Positions 19,288 through 28,275 of a stretch of 64,000 nucleotides of DNA are shown piece by piece. A model generated the notes under the pieces. The model searched no databases. It was not told where the DNA came from and worked only from the letters and a program-made list of their open reading frames with translations. A program made the translations under genes and the position numbers. Position 1 is the stretch's first letter. Each line of letters starts with the position of its first letter. Source of the stretch: Nostoc sp. 106C (GTDB lineage Bacteria > Cyanobacteriota > Cyanobacteriia > Cyanobacteriales > Nostocaceae); assembly GCF_002154725.1 (NCBI RefSeq), contig NZ_MTAW01000036.1, forward strand, positions 1 to 64,000. Direction: 5' to 3'.

Positions 19288-20940
19288 ATGGCTAATATGC
19301 GTTTTCGGCTTGGTAGACAGCAACGTAAAATATCTTGGTTGCAAGGGTTACTGTGCAGCATGACTATTGCTCTAAGTTGGGGTGTAGGAATGCCCTCTAC
19401 TTTAGCAGCCCAAAAAGTTACTATCCGCTTAGGCCCATTTCAGCAATCAATAGCGATCGCTGACTTAGAAAGATTTGCCAAAACAGGAAAACTGCCTGAC
19501 AACCTCCAAATTTATGGTGTCTTACTGACCCCCCAAGTACGAGAATTGCTCAATCAACGTCTGGACGTTGATCCAGATGTTGCAGACAAATTCTTCGATG
19601 ATTTGGTGCGATCGCCACAAGGTCAACAATTAATTGCATCCCTAGGAGTAGCCATACCAGGTAGTACGGTAGAAGCACTGCAAACAGCGCTTAACCTCTC
19701 TCTACGTCAAGTGAACGGTTTAAGTACTGTTGGATTTTTGCGAGCTTACCCACAAGAGAATGTCACCATAGATGCAACTAAAGCTCTTAAAATCGCCATA
19801 GAATTTAACGCTAATTACCTACAAAGCCAAGCCTTGGGAGCTTTATTAGAACGGGATCTGTTCGTAAAAAACACTACAGTCTTTCAACCGAGCTTCGATC
19901 CAGCTGCTATTGGCAAAGAAGTAGTGCAGCAGCAAACCCTGACTCTAGCAGACCAGCAACGCAAAAGAATCATTCCTGTAGATATTTATTGGAGTAAAGG
20001 TAACACCCAAACACCACTGGTTGTGCTTTCCCACGGCTTTGGTGCCAACCGCAAATTTTTTGGCTATTTGGCGCGTCATCTCGCTTCTTACGGCATTACC
20101 GTTGCAGCCATTGAACATCCAGATAGCCAGGTTAGCTCTGTGAATAAAGGCTCACAACCAGACAATTTAGCGCAACTGCTACCCGCTACTGAATTTATTG
20201 AACGACCGAAAGACATCAGTTTCTTGCTCAACGAACTAGCGAAGCTCAATAATCAATCAGGGCAATTTCAAGGAAAATTTAACACCGAAAATGTCACTGT
20301 GATTGGTCACTCTTTGGGAGGTTATACTGCTTTAGCGTTGTTAGGCACAGAAGTCGATTTAGAGGAATTACGGCAATTCTGTAAAACTTCTCTCTCCTTC
20401 AACGAATCTCCTGGGGATTGGTTGCAATGTGCAGCAGCTCCTTTAAAAGAGCAAAAACTTCAGTTAAAAGATGAGCGAGTCAAGAGTGCGATCGCCTTTA
20501 ACCCTTTAATCGGCAAACTCTTTGGTAAAAAAGGTCTAAATCAAGTTACCAAGCCAGTATTATTTTTAACTGGAACCGAAGATGCCTTGACCCCAGCATT
20601 AAAGCACCAAATAGCACCTTTTACCCAACTGCGAGGTCCCAAGTATTTATTAACTGCGATTGGTGGTACTCACTTAAGTATTAGCGATCCCGCCTATAGC
20701 GTTAGTACAGTCACTACTATTGTTAAAGAAAAGCGCGGCGAAGAAACTAATTCCCTACGCCAGTTGATTCGTGGTGTCACCTTAGCTTTTGTTAAACAGT
20801 CAACTTCAGAAGCAAAAGTTTACCAACCGTTTCTGACATCGGCTTACGCCCAATCTCTTTCTACACCTGAATTACCCTTACGTTTTAATTCTGATTTACC
20901 CGGAAGTATCAAAACCTGGCTGAGTTTTGTGCCAAATTAA
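19288..20940 (+). CDS. Exported alpha/beta hydrolase with N-terminal DUF1400
   Basis: A 550-residue protein with a signal-like segment (LCSMTIALSWGVGMPSTLAAQ). Residues about 40-160 form the cyanobacterial DUF1400 domain (VTIRLGPFQQSIAIADLERFAKTG). The hydrolase part has LVVLSHGFGANRKFF (oxyanion region) and the nucleophile elbow IGHSLGGYTAL, with a C-terminal GGTHLSISD carrying the likely catalytic His. It resembles lipase-like or platelet-activating-factor acetylhydrolase-like enzymes; the substrate is unknown. Confidence 0.85.
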   Translation: MANMRFRLGRQQRKISWLQGLLCSMTIALSWGVGMPSTLAAQKVTIRLGPFQQSIAIADLERFAKTGKLPDNLQIYGVLLTPQVRELLNQRLDVDPDVADKFFDDLVRSPQGQQLIASLGVAIPGSTVEALQTALNLSLRQVNGLSTVGFLRAYPQENVTIDATKALKIAIEFNANYLQSQALGALLERDLFVKNTTVFQPSFDPAAIGKEVVQQQTLTLADQQRKRIIPVDIYWSKGNTQTPLVVLSHGFGANRKFFGYLARHLASYGITVAAIEHPDSQVSSVNKGSQPDNLAQLLPATEFIERPKDISFLLNELAKLNNQSGQFQGKFNTENVTVIGHSLGGYTALALLGTEVDLEELRQFCKTSLSFNESPGDWLQCAAAPLKEQKLQLKDERVKSAIAFNPLIGKLFGKKGLNQVTKPVLFLTGTEDALTPALKHQIAPFTQLRGPKYLLTAIGGTHLSISDPAYSVSTVTTIVKEKRGEETNSLRQLIRGVTLAFVKQSTSEAKVYQPFLTSAYAQSLSTPELPLRFNSDLPGSIKTWLSFVPN

Positions 20941-21335
20941 TAGTTTTAAGTAGTAGATAAGTATCTCGTATACTATATAACGACATATCACAATTTGAAT
21001 AACTAAAATTATATTTGTGCGTTCTGCTTGGAAAACATCATCTGTGAAAGTTAAATCTGCGATCGCTGAATCAGTGCCCAGAAAATACAAAGGTATAGCT
21101 GAAAACTATTGTAATTACGAAGTTATACCTTGCCACTATGTAATCTAGGTGCTTTAATAGCGATCGCATTCAGCCAAACTCTCCTAACTGCACAAGGCGA
21201 ACTGCGACTTGCGAGCGGATGTTGCTGTTGGTGTTCGGAAAATTACAGATGCAAAACATTAGACTTAGAGATAGGACAAGATAGTACCATGTCCTTTAAA
21301 CTAAAATTTCTCCAAAAGCTAAATTAGGAGCAGAT
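20941..21335. other. Non-coding 395-base gap
   Basis: A plus-strand frame at 21130-21327 with many Cys residues lacks a ribosome-binding site and any recognisable domain and is not called. The ribosome-binding site TAGGAG of the next gene lies at its end. Nothing else is seen. Confidence 0.45.
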
Positions 21336-22178
21336 ATGGAGCCAATCATTGCTATTGTCTTAGCGCTTATAGGTTATGCCTTAGGATCTGCAAAACTGAT
21401 TAATCAAGGCAATGTAGCCTTGGTAGAACGATTAGGGCGATACCATCGAAAGCTTAGTCCTGGGCTAAACTTCATTGTTCCCTTGGTCGATCAGATTGTC
21501 ATGGAAGATACTACACGGGAACAGTTTATAGATATCAAACCCCAGAACGTAATTACTAAAGATAATATCTATCTGGAAGTTGATGCTATCCTTTACTGGC
21601 GTATTAAAGATATAGAAAAGAGCTTTTATGCAATTGATGACCTTCAAGGAGCACTTGTACAGCTGGCTCACACCACCCTGCGGGAAATCATTGCTCAGAA
21701 TACAGTAGAAGAAACCAATGTCTCTCGATCCGAAATGGACAGAGCCATCTTAGACCAGTTGAATGATACAACGTCAGGTTGGGGAGTTGAGATTATTCGG
21801 TTAGATATTCAAAGCATTACGCCACCTGAAAGTGTACGGAAGTCAATGGAAGAAGAGCGCGCCGCTGAAATCAAAAAACGCGCACTCGTTTCCGAAGCAG
21901 AAGGCGAACGGCAAGCTGCAATTAAGAAAGCCGAAGGAACTATGACCTCAATGCAGATAATTGCTGAGGCTTTACGTACCAATCCTGAAAGTAAAGAAAT
22001 TCTCCGTTATCTTGTTGCTCAAGACTACATAAATGCTAGCTACAGACTGGGAGAAAGCCAGAATGCCAAAGTTGTCTTTGTAGATCCAGGTAAAAGTGGT
22101 GAATTGATGAAAGAGGTGATTGCTGAAACAACTAATACTGAAGGTAATGGCAAGAACTCTGGAAATGGTGCTACTTAA
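21336..22178 (+). CDS. SPFH/band 7 (stomatin/QmcA-like) membrane protein
   Basis: A 280-residue protein with one N-terminal membrane helix (IIAIVLALIGYALGSAKL), then the band 7 domain from GNVALVERLGRYHRKLSPGLNFIVP. A charged coiled helix EEERAAEIKKRALVSEAEGERQAAIKKAEG and a short low-complexity C-terminus follow. Stomatin-like proteins oligomerise at the membrane and often organise proteases or lipid domains. Its stop codon overlaps the convergent folP stop by four bases. A TAGGAG site precedes the ATG. Confidence 0.9.
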   Translation: MEPIIAIVLALIGYALGSAKLINQGNVALVERLGRYHRKLSPGLNFIVPLVDQIVMEDTTREQFIDIKPQNVITKDNIYLEVDAILYWRIKDIEKSFYAIDDLQGALVQLAHTTLREIIAQNTVEETNVSRSEMDRAILDQLNDTTSGWGVEIIRLDIQSITPPESVRKSMEEERAAEIKKRALVSEAEGERQAAIKKAEGTMTSMQIIAEALRTNPESKEILRYLVAQDYINASYRLGESQNAKVVFVDPGKSGELMKEVIAETTNTEGNGKNSGNGAT

Positions 22179-23029
22179 TCTTGTACTGACTGCCGACATA
22201 TTGCGTCGGTAACCAGCGACACATCACGCATTTCTTTAACGTCATGAACTCGGAGGATATCAGCGCCATTAACAATGGCAGCACAACACGCCGCCGCTGT
22301 TCCCCAGACTCGTGCTTTGGGATCTGGTTGATTTAAAATCCGGCCAATGAAACTTTTACGGGATGGTCCTACTAAAATAGGGCAGTTGAGCGCTCTCAAT
22401 GACCGCAAGCGGCGAAAAATTTCTAAATTTTGTTCATAGTTCTTAGCAAAGCCAATACCAGGATCAATAATAATTTTTTGTGGATCTATACCCGCAGCCG
22501 TTGCAGCTGCAATTTGCTTTGCTAGAAAACTATAAATTTCTGCCATTAAATCTTGATAATCAGTTTGTTGTTGCATAGTCTGCGGGTTACCCCGGATGTG
22601 CATCAGCACAATAGGCACGCCCAAACTTGCAACTGTCGGTAACATTTCAGAGTCAAACGTGCCGCCAGAAATATCATTAATCATATCAGCACCAGCCGCA
22701 ATAGATGCTTTAGCTACATCTGCTCTAGTGGTATCTACAGAAATCGGTATATTAATTTCCGATCTTAGCTCTCGCACAATTGGTAGGACTCGCTCCAGTT
22801 CTTCAGCAAGAGTTATTTGCTCTGCTCCTGGCCGAGTTGATTGACCACCCACATCAATAATGTCAGCACCAGTTGCTACCAATGCTTGTGCTTGTGTTAG
22901 AGCCGCAGTGGTAGTGTTAAACTTACCGCCATCACTAAAGCTATCGGGCGTCACATTCAATACACCCATTAGATAAGTCTGCTGCCCCCATTGGAAACAG
23001 CGTTCCCGAAGTATCAAGTTATTGGGCAT
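22175..23029 (-). CDS. folP: Dihydropteroate synthase
   Basis: FolP joins para-aminobenzoate to the pterin pyrophosphate in folate synthesis. From ATG 23029 (MPNNLILRERCFQWG) it is 284 residues. The open frame extends to 23143, but that part translates GGGCATA-type spacer repeat and is rejected. Both signature motifs are present: MGVLNVTPDSFSDGG and DIIDVGGQSTRPGA. KIIIDPGIGFAKNYEQN and VGPSRKSFIG also match. It lies directly downstream of tpiA on the same strand. Confidence 0.95.
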   Translation of the reverse strand: MPNNLILRERCFQWGQQTYLMGVLNVTPDSFSDGGKFNTTTAALTQAQALVATGADIIDVGGQSTRPGAEQITLAEELERVLPIVRELRSEINIPISVDTTRADVAKASIAAGADMINDISGGTFDSEMLPTVASLGVPIVLMHIRGNPQTMQQQTDYQDLMAEIYSFLAKQIAAATAAGIDPQKIIIDPGIGFAKNYEQNLEIFRRLRSLRALNCPILVGPSRKSFIGRILNQPDPKARVWGTAAACCAAIVNGADILRVHDVKEMRDVSLVTDAICRQSVQD

Positions 23030-23149
23030 AGGGCATAGGGCATGGGGCATGGGAGTAGAGGGGATGGGGGATGAGGGAGATGAGGGGCACAAGGGAGACC
23101 AGGGAAAAATAGCAATTTCCAATGCCCAATGCCCGATGCCCAATTTTTG
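23030..23149. repeat. Low-complexity GGGCATA/GGGGAGA spacer repeats
   Basis: Short imperfect repeats (GGGCATAGGGCATAGGGCAT, GGGGATGGGGGATGAGGGAGAT, CAATGCCCAATGCCCGATGCCCAAT) fill the tpiA-folP spacer. They are the kind of short tandem repeat frequent between cyanobacterial genes. They leave an open frame upstream of folP that should not be taken as coding. Confidence 0.7.
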
Positions 23150-23875
23150 CTACTTATAGTTCACAATCCTGGCGAAACTTTCAGGTTCTAGACTGGCTCC
23201 TCCTACTAGAACACCATCAATTTCTGGTTGAGCCATGATCTCATCAATATTATTGGGCTTAACTGAGCCACCATATTGAATCGACATATGAGGATTACTC
23301 AACTGGCTGCGAATTAGGCTAATGACCCGATTTGCCTCTGTAACCTCACAAGTGTCACCAGTCCCAATTGCCCAAATCGGTTCATAGGCAATCACCAAGT
23401 TATCTTGATCGACATTTACCAGGCCTTTGTCTAACTGGCTGATGATTAGTGCTTCAGTCTCCCCAGCATCTCGTTGTTGTTTAGTTTCGCCTACACATAG
23501 AATTGGGGTAAGACCGTACTTTTGCGCAGCTTTGAGGCGGAGGTTAACAGTTGCGTCTGTTTCACCAAAATATTGTCGTCGTTCACTATGACCGACAATC
23601 ACAAAGCGTACACCACTTTCTGTGAGCATGGGACCAGAAATTTCACCAGTGTAGGCTCCATATTCTTCCCAGTGGACATTTTGCGCCCCTAGCTGTACAC
23701 GACTACCGTGCAAACTCTTGGATAAAATGCTTAAGTTAGTAAAAGGAGGGCACAATATAACTTCTCGCTCTTGGGGAGTTTCCTCTAAGTGGGGCAAAAA
23801 TCCCTGTAAAAAATCTTGGGACTCTGCCTGAGTTTTGAACATTTTCCAGTTACCAGCAATAACTATTTTCCGCAC
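23150..23875 (-). CDS. tpiA: Triosephosphate isomerase
   Basis: TpiA interconverts dihydroxyacetone phosphate and glyceraldehyde 3-phosphate in glycolysis and the Calvin cycle. The start is taken as GTG 23875 ([12 protein letters not shown]), giving 241 residues, the usual length. A GTG further upstream (23968) would add 31 residues of no family resemblance. The catalytic residues are in place: Lys11 in GNWKM, His96 in [12 protein letters not shown] and Glu165 in [11 protein letters not shown]. It probably shares a transcript with folP. Confidence 0.95.
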   Translation of the reverse strand: MRKIVIAGNWKMFKTQAESQDFLQGFLPHLEETPQEREVILCPPFTNLSILSKSLHGSRVQLGAQNVHWEEYGAYTGEISGPMLTESGVRFVIVGHSERRQYFGETDATVNLRLKAAQKYGLTPILCVGETKQQRDAGETEALIISQLDKGLVNVDQDNLVIAYEPIWAIGTGDTCEVTEANRVISLIRSQLSNPHMSIQYGGSVKPNNIDEIMAQPEIDGVLVGGASLEPESFARIVNYK

Positions 23876-24084
23876 AGGTGATTTAGTCAAGTTCCTAACG
23901 CTACTAGATGCATTTTTCACTCTAGAACATTTTGCACCCCAAATTCTTGAGTTATTTACGGAAACCACAGCCGAACCTCTTTTGTAGGTGCAATGTCCCT
24001 TTTATTTCTCCTGTCCCAAACCCTTGCTAAAACAAACTAGGATCGGATACGAGGTAAATCCAAAATCTCAAATCTAAAATTCAC

Positions 24085-25560
24085 ATGAATTCCACATTGC
24101 CCGAACCTCATCACAGCAATTCGCCCAATACTGATACCAATTCCCTGAACTGGGAGGAAGAACTAGATAGTGCCATTTTCAGTTTTGAAGATATTCAGAC
24201 GGAACTTAACTATAAAAAGGCACAAACAGCATTACGAAATTTGGTAGCCAATCTCGACCTCTCCCCCCAAGAAAAGCGCGGTTTAGAGACAGAAATTGAT
24301 GATTTGGAAACCATGCTAGGAAAGTTAGACCGCATGGTGGTGCAGATTGCGGCTTTTGGCATGGTGGGACGGGGTAAATCTTCTTTACTTAATGCCTTAG
24401 TTGGGCAACCTGTGTTTGAAACTGGTCCCCTACACGGTGTGACTCGGGATGCCCAAAGAGTTAATTGGAGTATTAACGAGGAAGCAATTGGTGAATCTGA
24501 ACGCACTTTGCGAGTTACTCTGCCAGCCGTAGGGCAATCTCAGGTGGAATTAATTGATACACCAGGATTAGATGAAATTGATGGTGATACCCGTGCAGCA
24601 TTAGCTGAACAGGTGGCAAAACAAGCAGATTTAATTCTGTTTGTGATTTCTGGTGACATGACCAAAATTGAACAAATTGCTCTTTCGCAGTTACGGGAAG
24701 CTGGTAAACCAATAATTCTGGTGTTTAACAAAGTAGACCAGTACCCAGAAGCAGACAGGATGGCAATCTACCACAAAATTCGGGATGAAAGGGTAAAAGA
24801 ATTAGTCTCACCCTTAGAAATTGTCATGGCGGCTGCATCACCCTTGGTGAAAACGGCGATTCTTCGTCCTGATGGCAGCAGGGGTTTACAGTTGCGTACA
24901 GGTAATGCCCAAGTCGAAGAACTGAAGCTGAAAATCTTGGAGATTCTGCACCGTGAGGGCAAAGCCTTGGTAGCTTTGAATACCATGCTTTACGCGGATA
25001 TAGTGAATGAGCAATTAGTGCAGCGAAAATTAATGATTCGGGAGCAGAATGCCAATCAGCTAATTTGGAAAGCTGTCATGACCAAGGCATTAGCGATCGC
25101 GCTCAATCCTGTCACTGTAGTAGATATATTGAGTAGCATTACCATTGATATTTTTCTAATTTTAGGTCTATCTAAACTCTACGGTATTCCCATGACCGAA
25201 GCTGGGGCTGTGCAATTGCTCCAAAAAATTGCTTTGAGTATGGGTGGTATCGGTGTCAGTGAGCTACTGGCAAATTTGGGATTAAGTGGGTTAAAAACTT
25301 TACTTGGTATCTCTGCATCAGCTACTGCTGGTGCTGCCATTGGGCCTTATATATCAGTAGCAGTAACTCAAGGTGGTGTAGCAGGTGTTTCATCCTATGG
25401 TATTGGACAAGTTACTAAAGCTTATTTAGCAAATGGTGCGACTTGGGGACCTGATGGGCCCAAAGCAGTAATCAGTCGGATTTTGGCAACTTTAGATGAA
25501 GCTTCTATTCTCAACCGCATTAAAGAGGAATTGCTCTACAAGGTCAAACTGAGAAATTGA
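24085..25560 (+). CDS. Era-like GTPase with a C-terminal membrane-associated domain
   Basis: A 491-residue protein. The G-domain has G1 GMVGRGKSS, a G2 Thr in HGVTRD, G3 DTPGLDE and G4 NKVDQ. A helical N-terminal region with coiled-coil character precedes it (about 1-85). The C-terminal third is hydrophobic and Gly/Ala rich (about 330-450), as in DUF697-type GTPases that associate with membranes. Role unknown; related proteins are thought to act in membrane or envelope processes. The G-domain call is firm, the DUF697 call is by eye. Confidence 0.83.
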   Translation: MNSTLPEPHHSNSPNTDTNSLNWEEELDSAIFSFEDIQTELNYKKAQTALRNLVANLDLSPQEKRGLETEIDDLETMLGKLDRMVVQIAAFGMVGRGKSSLLNALVGQPVFETGPLHGVTRDAQRVNWSINEEAIGESERTLRVTLPAVGQSQVELIDTPGLDEIDGDTRAALAEQVAKQADLILFVISGDMTKIEQIALSQLREAGKPIILVFNKVDQYPEADRMAIYHKIRDERVKELVSPLEIVMAAASPLVKTAILRPDGSRGLQLRTGNAQVEELKLKILEILHREGKALVALNTMLYADIVNEQLVQRKLMIREQNANQLIWKAVMTKALAIALNPVTVVDILSSITIDIFLILGLSKLYGIPMTEAGAVQLLQKIALSMGGIGVSELLANLGLSGLKTLLGISASATAGAAIGPYISVAVTQGGVAGVSSYGIGQVTKAYLANGATWGPDGPKAVISRILATLDEASILNRIKEELLYKVKLRN

Positions 25561-25675
25561 TTGAGATTTGGACTATTCCTACTCACCTTGGTTTAACAGC
25601 CGAGGTTTTTTGTTGTGTTGGGTAGTCATATTGTTAGGTATGGTAGAGTTTTGTATCTGCACGCAAAATGCGATG

Positions 25676-25785
25676 TCTGACGACAAGCCGCTGACGCTCC
25701 TTCTCCCAAGGGGAGACGCTACGCGTAGCTTGCTTCTCCGTAGGAGTACGTCGCTACCGCTTCGCTAACGCGTCTACACGCTTGC
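25676..25785. repeat. GC-rich palindrome-rich intergenic repeat
   Basis: Several nested palindromes occur in 110 bases: CTCCCAAGGGGAG, GCTACGCGTAGC and CTCCGTAGGAG, followed by GCTACCGCTTCGCTAACGCG. Such mosaics are common repeated elements in Nostoc-type genomes. It fills the spacer between the GTPase and the S9 peptidase. Confidence 0.6.
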
Positions 25786-25816
25786 TAAATGTTGAAAGCA
25801 GGGAGGCAGCTAGAGC

Positions 25817-27748
25817 ATGATTAAACCAGAGATAGCATCTTATGGAGCTTGGCGATCGCCAATTACAACAGATTTGATCACTTCCCAAACTATTGGGTTA
25901 GGGCAAGTTGTTCTTGATGGTGAAGACATTTACTGGAGCGAATTGCGACCATCAGAACAAGGCAGGAATGTAATTGTACGGTTGAAAGATGGTCAAACTC
26001 AGGATGTAACGCCTGCTGGCTACAACGTGCGTACCCGTGTTCATGAATATGGCGGAGCTTCTTTTTGTGTAGTTGATGGCACAGTTTACTTTTCTAACTT
26101 TGCCGACCAACGGCTTTATCGTCAATCTGCTGATAGCGAACCACAACCCATCACACCAGAAGTAGCTAAACGTTATGCAGACGCAATCTTTGACCAGCAA
26201 CGCCAGCGAATTATTTGCGTGTGCGAAGATCATACCGTTGCTGGAAGAGAAGCTGTTAACACAGTGGTTAGCCTAGGGTTGACAGAAGATAGCACACCAC
26301 AGCAACTAGTTGAGGGTAACGATTTTTATGCCTCACCTCGCCTCAGTCCTGATGGTTCTCGCTTGGCTTGGCTGACTTGGAACCATCCTAATATGCCCTG
26401 GGATGGCACCGAACTGTGGGTAGCAGAAATACAAGCAGACGGATTTTTAGGACAAGCTCAACAAGTCGCAGGTGGTTTAGACGAATCTATCTTTCAGCCG
26501 CAGTGGTCACCAGATGGCACACTGTATTTTATAGGCGATCGCACAGGCTGGTGGAATTTTTATCGCTGGCAAAATGGGAGCGTGGAACCGTTGACTCAAA
26601 TGAAGGCGGAGTTTGGTAAGCCTCTGTGGGTGTTAGGGATGCGTACCTATGATTTTGAGTCATCAAATCGCATCATCTGCACTTATACTCAGCAAGGCAT
26701 TTGGCATTTAGCTAGTCTCGATACTAAAACAAAACAACTAGAATCTCTGCCAAACCCATACACAGACATATCTTCACTGCACACAGCCCCTGGTAAAGTG
26801 GTTTTTATCGCTGGTTCTCCAACTGAGCAGACAGCTATTGTGCAGTTAGACTTAACAAGTAAAAAGCTGGAAGTGCTACGCCGCGCTAGTGATGTGAAGA
26901 TTGAGGCTGGTTATCTTTCACTACCCCAAGCAATAGAATACCCGACAGCCGATGGCAAGACAGGCTATGCGTTATATTATCCACCGCAAAATCAAGATTA
27001 CACTGCTCCTGTAGCGGAAAAACCGCCGCTGATTGTCAAAAGCCACGGTGGGCCAACAGCCGCAGCTGGGAGTAGTTTGAATTTTCGCATTCAATACTGG
27101 ACTAGCCGCGGTATAGCAGTTTTAGATGTAAATTATGGTGGTAGCACTGGCTATGGAAGGGAGTACCGTCAAAGATTAGATGGTCAGTGGGGAATTGTTG
27201 ATGTCGATGATTGTGTCGATGGTGCGCGTTACTTGGTAGAACGAAAAGAAGTAGACGGTAATCGCCTAGCAATTTCTGGTGGTAGTGCTGGTGGTTATAC
27301 AACCCTGTGTGCTTTAACTTTCCGCAATACTTTTAAAGCCGGAGCCAGCCACTACGGAGTTAGTGACTTAGAAGCCTTAGCGCGAGATACCCATAAATTT
27401 GAGTCAAGATATTTAGATCGCTTGATTGGTGCTTATCCAGAACAGCGCGAGATTTATCAAAAGCGATCGCCGATCAATTTTACCGAACGTCTGGCTTCGC
27501 CGGTGATTTTTTTCCAAGGATTGGAAGACGAAGTAGTACCACCCAACCAGACAGAAGCAATGGTGACAGCACTGCGAGTTAAGGGTGTACCAGTAGCGTA
27601 CCTTCCCTTTGAAGGTGAGCAGCATGGTTTTCGCAGAGCCGAGAATATCAAGCGTTCTTTGGAAGGGGAACTCTACTTTTACTCGCGGATTTTTGGCTTT
27701 GAATTGGCTGAATCTGTTGAACCTGTAGCGATTGAAAACTTTAGTTAG
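25817..27748 (+). CDS. S9-family prolyl oligopeptidase-like peptidase
   Basis: A 643-residue protein. The first 370 residues form a WD/TolB-type beta propeller (repeats such as YASPRLSPDGSRLAWLTWNHP and FQPQWSPDGTLYFIGDRTG). The alpha/beta hydrolase domain follows, with SHGGPTAAAGS, nucleophile elbow ISGGSAGGYTTL, Asp in GLEDEVVPP and His in GEQHGF. This is the acylaminoacyl/dipeptidyl peptidase type, cytoplasmic, with no signal peptide. Confidence 0.93.
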   Translation: MIKPEIASYGAWRSPITTDLITSQTIGLGQVVLDGEDIYWSELRPSEQGRNVIVRLKDGQTQDVTPAGYNVRTRVHEYGGASFCVVDGTVYFSNFADQRLYRQSADSEPQPITPEVAKRYADAIFDQQRQRIICVCEDHTVAGREAVNTVVSLGLTEDSTPQQLVEGNDFYASPRLSPDGSRLAWLTWNHPNMPWDGTELWVAEIQADGFLGQAQQVAGGLDESIFQPQWSPDGTLYFIGDRTGWWNFYRWQNGSVEPLTQMKAEFGKPLWVLGMRTYDFESSNRIICTYTQQGIWHLASLDTKTKQLESLPNPYTDISSLHTAPGKVVFIAGSPTEQTAIVQLDLTSKKLEVLRRASDVKIEAGYLSLPQAIEYPTADGKTGYALYYPPQNQDYTAPVAEKPPLIVKSHGGPTAAAGSSLNFRIQYWTSRGIAVLDVNYGGSTGYGREYRQRLDGQWGIVDVDDCVDGARYLVERKEVDGNRLAISGGSAGGYTTLCALTFRNTFKAGASHYGVSDLEALARDTHKFESRYLDRLIGAYPEQREIYQKRSPINFTERLASPVIFFQGLEDEVVPPNQTEAMVTALRVKGVPVAYLPFEGEQHGFRRAENIKRSLEGELYFYSRIFGFELAESVEPVAIENFS

Positions 27749-27984
27749 ACTACACAAGGTGTAAAATTTAACTCTAATTCTTCTGCTTAATTATTTATTA
27801 GATAATTATAAATTTTCTCTACCACTTACTTAGATGTAATTGGTGAAATTTTGAATAACGTAAATTTGATTGAGCATTGCTAACGGAATTGCAAAAAAAC
27901 AGTCTAAGTCTTGAGATGGATTGTCTATTTGCCAAAACTAACCAAAATTTATAGAAATAAAGGACTTTATAAAGTTTGAGTCGT

Positions 27985-28275
27985 ATGCCTTTCCATCAGG
28001 ATTACCTTGGTGTTGAACAACCAGCCGTGGGTCAATTGATTCGGGAACTCCGACAAACCCTGAAGCTGACACAGGAGAAGTTTGCGACTCAACTTGGTGT
28101 CACATTTCCAACGATCGCTTGCTGGGACAATGGACATACGGCTCCTTCTTATTTGGCACTTAAGCAAATTCACACTCTGCTAAACCAATTATCTGAGTTC
28201 CCTGATGCCGCCTTACGGAAATGCAGTCAGACAATTCGAGAAAAATACTTTCCGATAAAGGATCTGCAAGCATGA
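27985..28275 (+). CDS. XRE-type helix-turn-helix regulator coupled to a histidine kinase
   Basis: A 96-residue protein from ATG 27985 (MPFHQDY). The HTH reads LIRELRQTLKLTQEKFATQLGV then FPTIACWDNGHTAPS, a typical XRE domain, followed by a helix LALKQIHTLLNQL and a short tail. Its TGA stop overlaps the start of the next gene in an ATGA (28272-28275), so translation is coupled. A homologous gene with the same arrangement sits at 61228-61476. It may bind DNA and be controlled by the kinase; that is inference. Confidence 0.85.
   Translation: MPFHQDYLGVEQPAVGQLIRELRQTLKLTQEKFATQLGVTFPTIACWDNGHTAPSYLALKQIHTLLNQLSEFPDAALRKCSQTIREKYFPIKDLQA

Noticed and set aside
21130-21327. Small Cys-rich plus-strand frame
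   Set aside because: No ribosome site or family resemblance; too short to support.
22985-23143. N-terminal extension of folP
   Set aside because: Translates spacer repeat DNA; MPNNLILRERCFQWG is the natural start.
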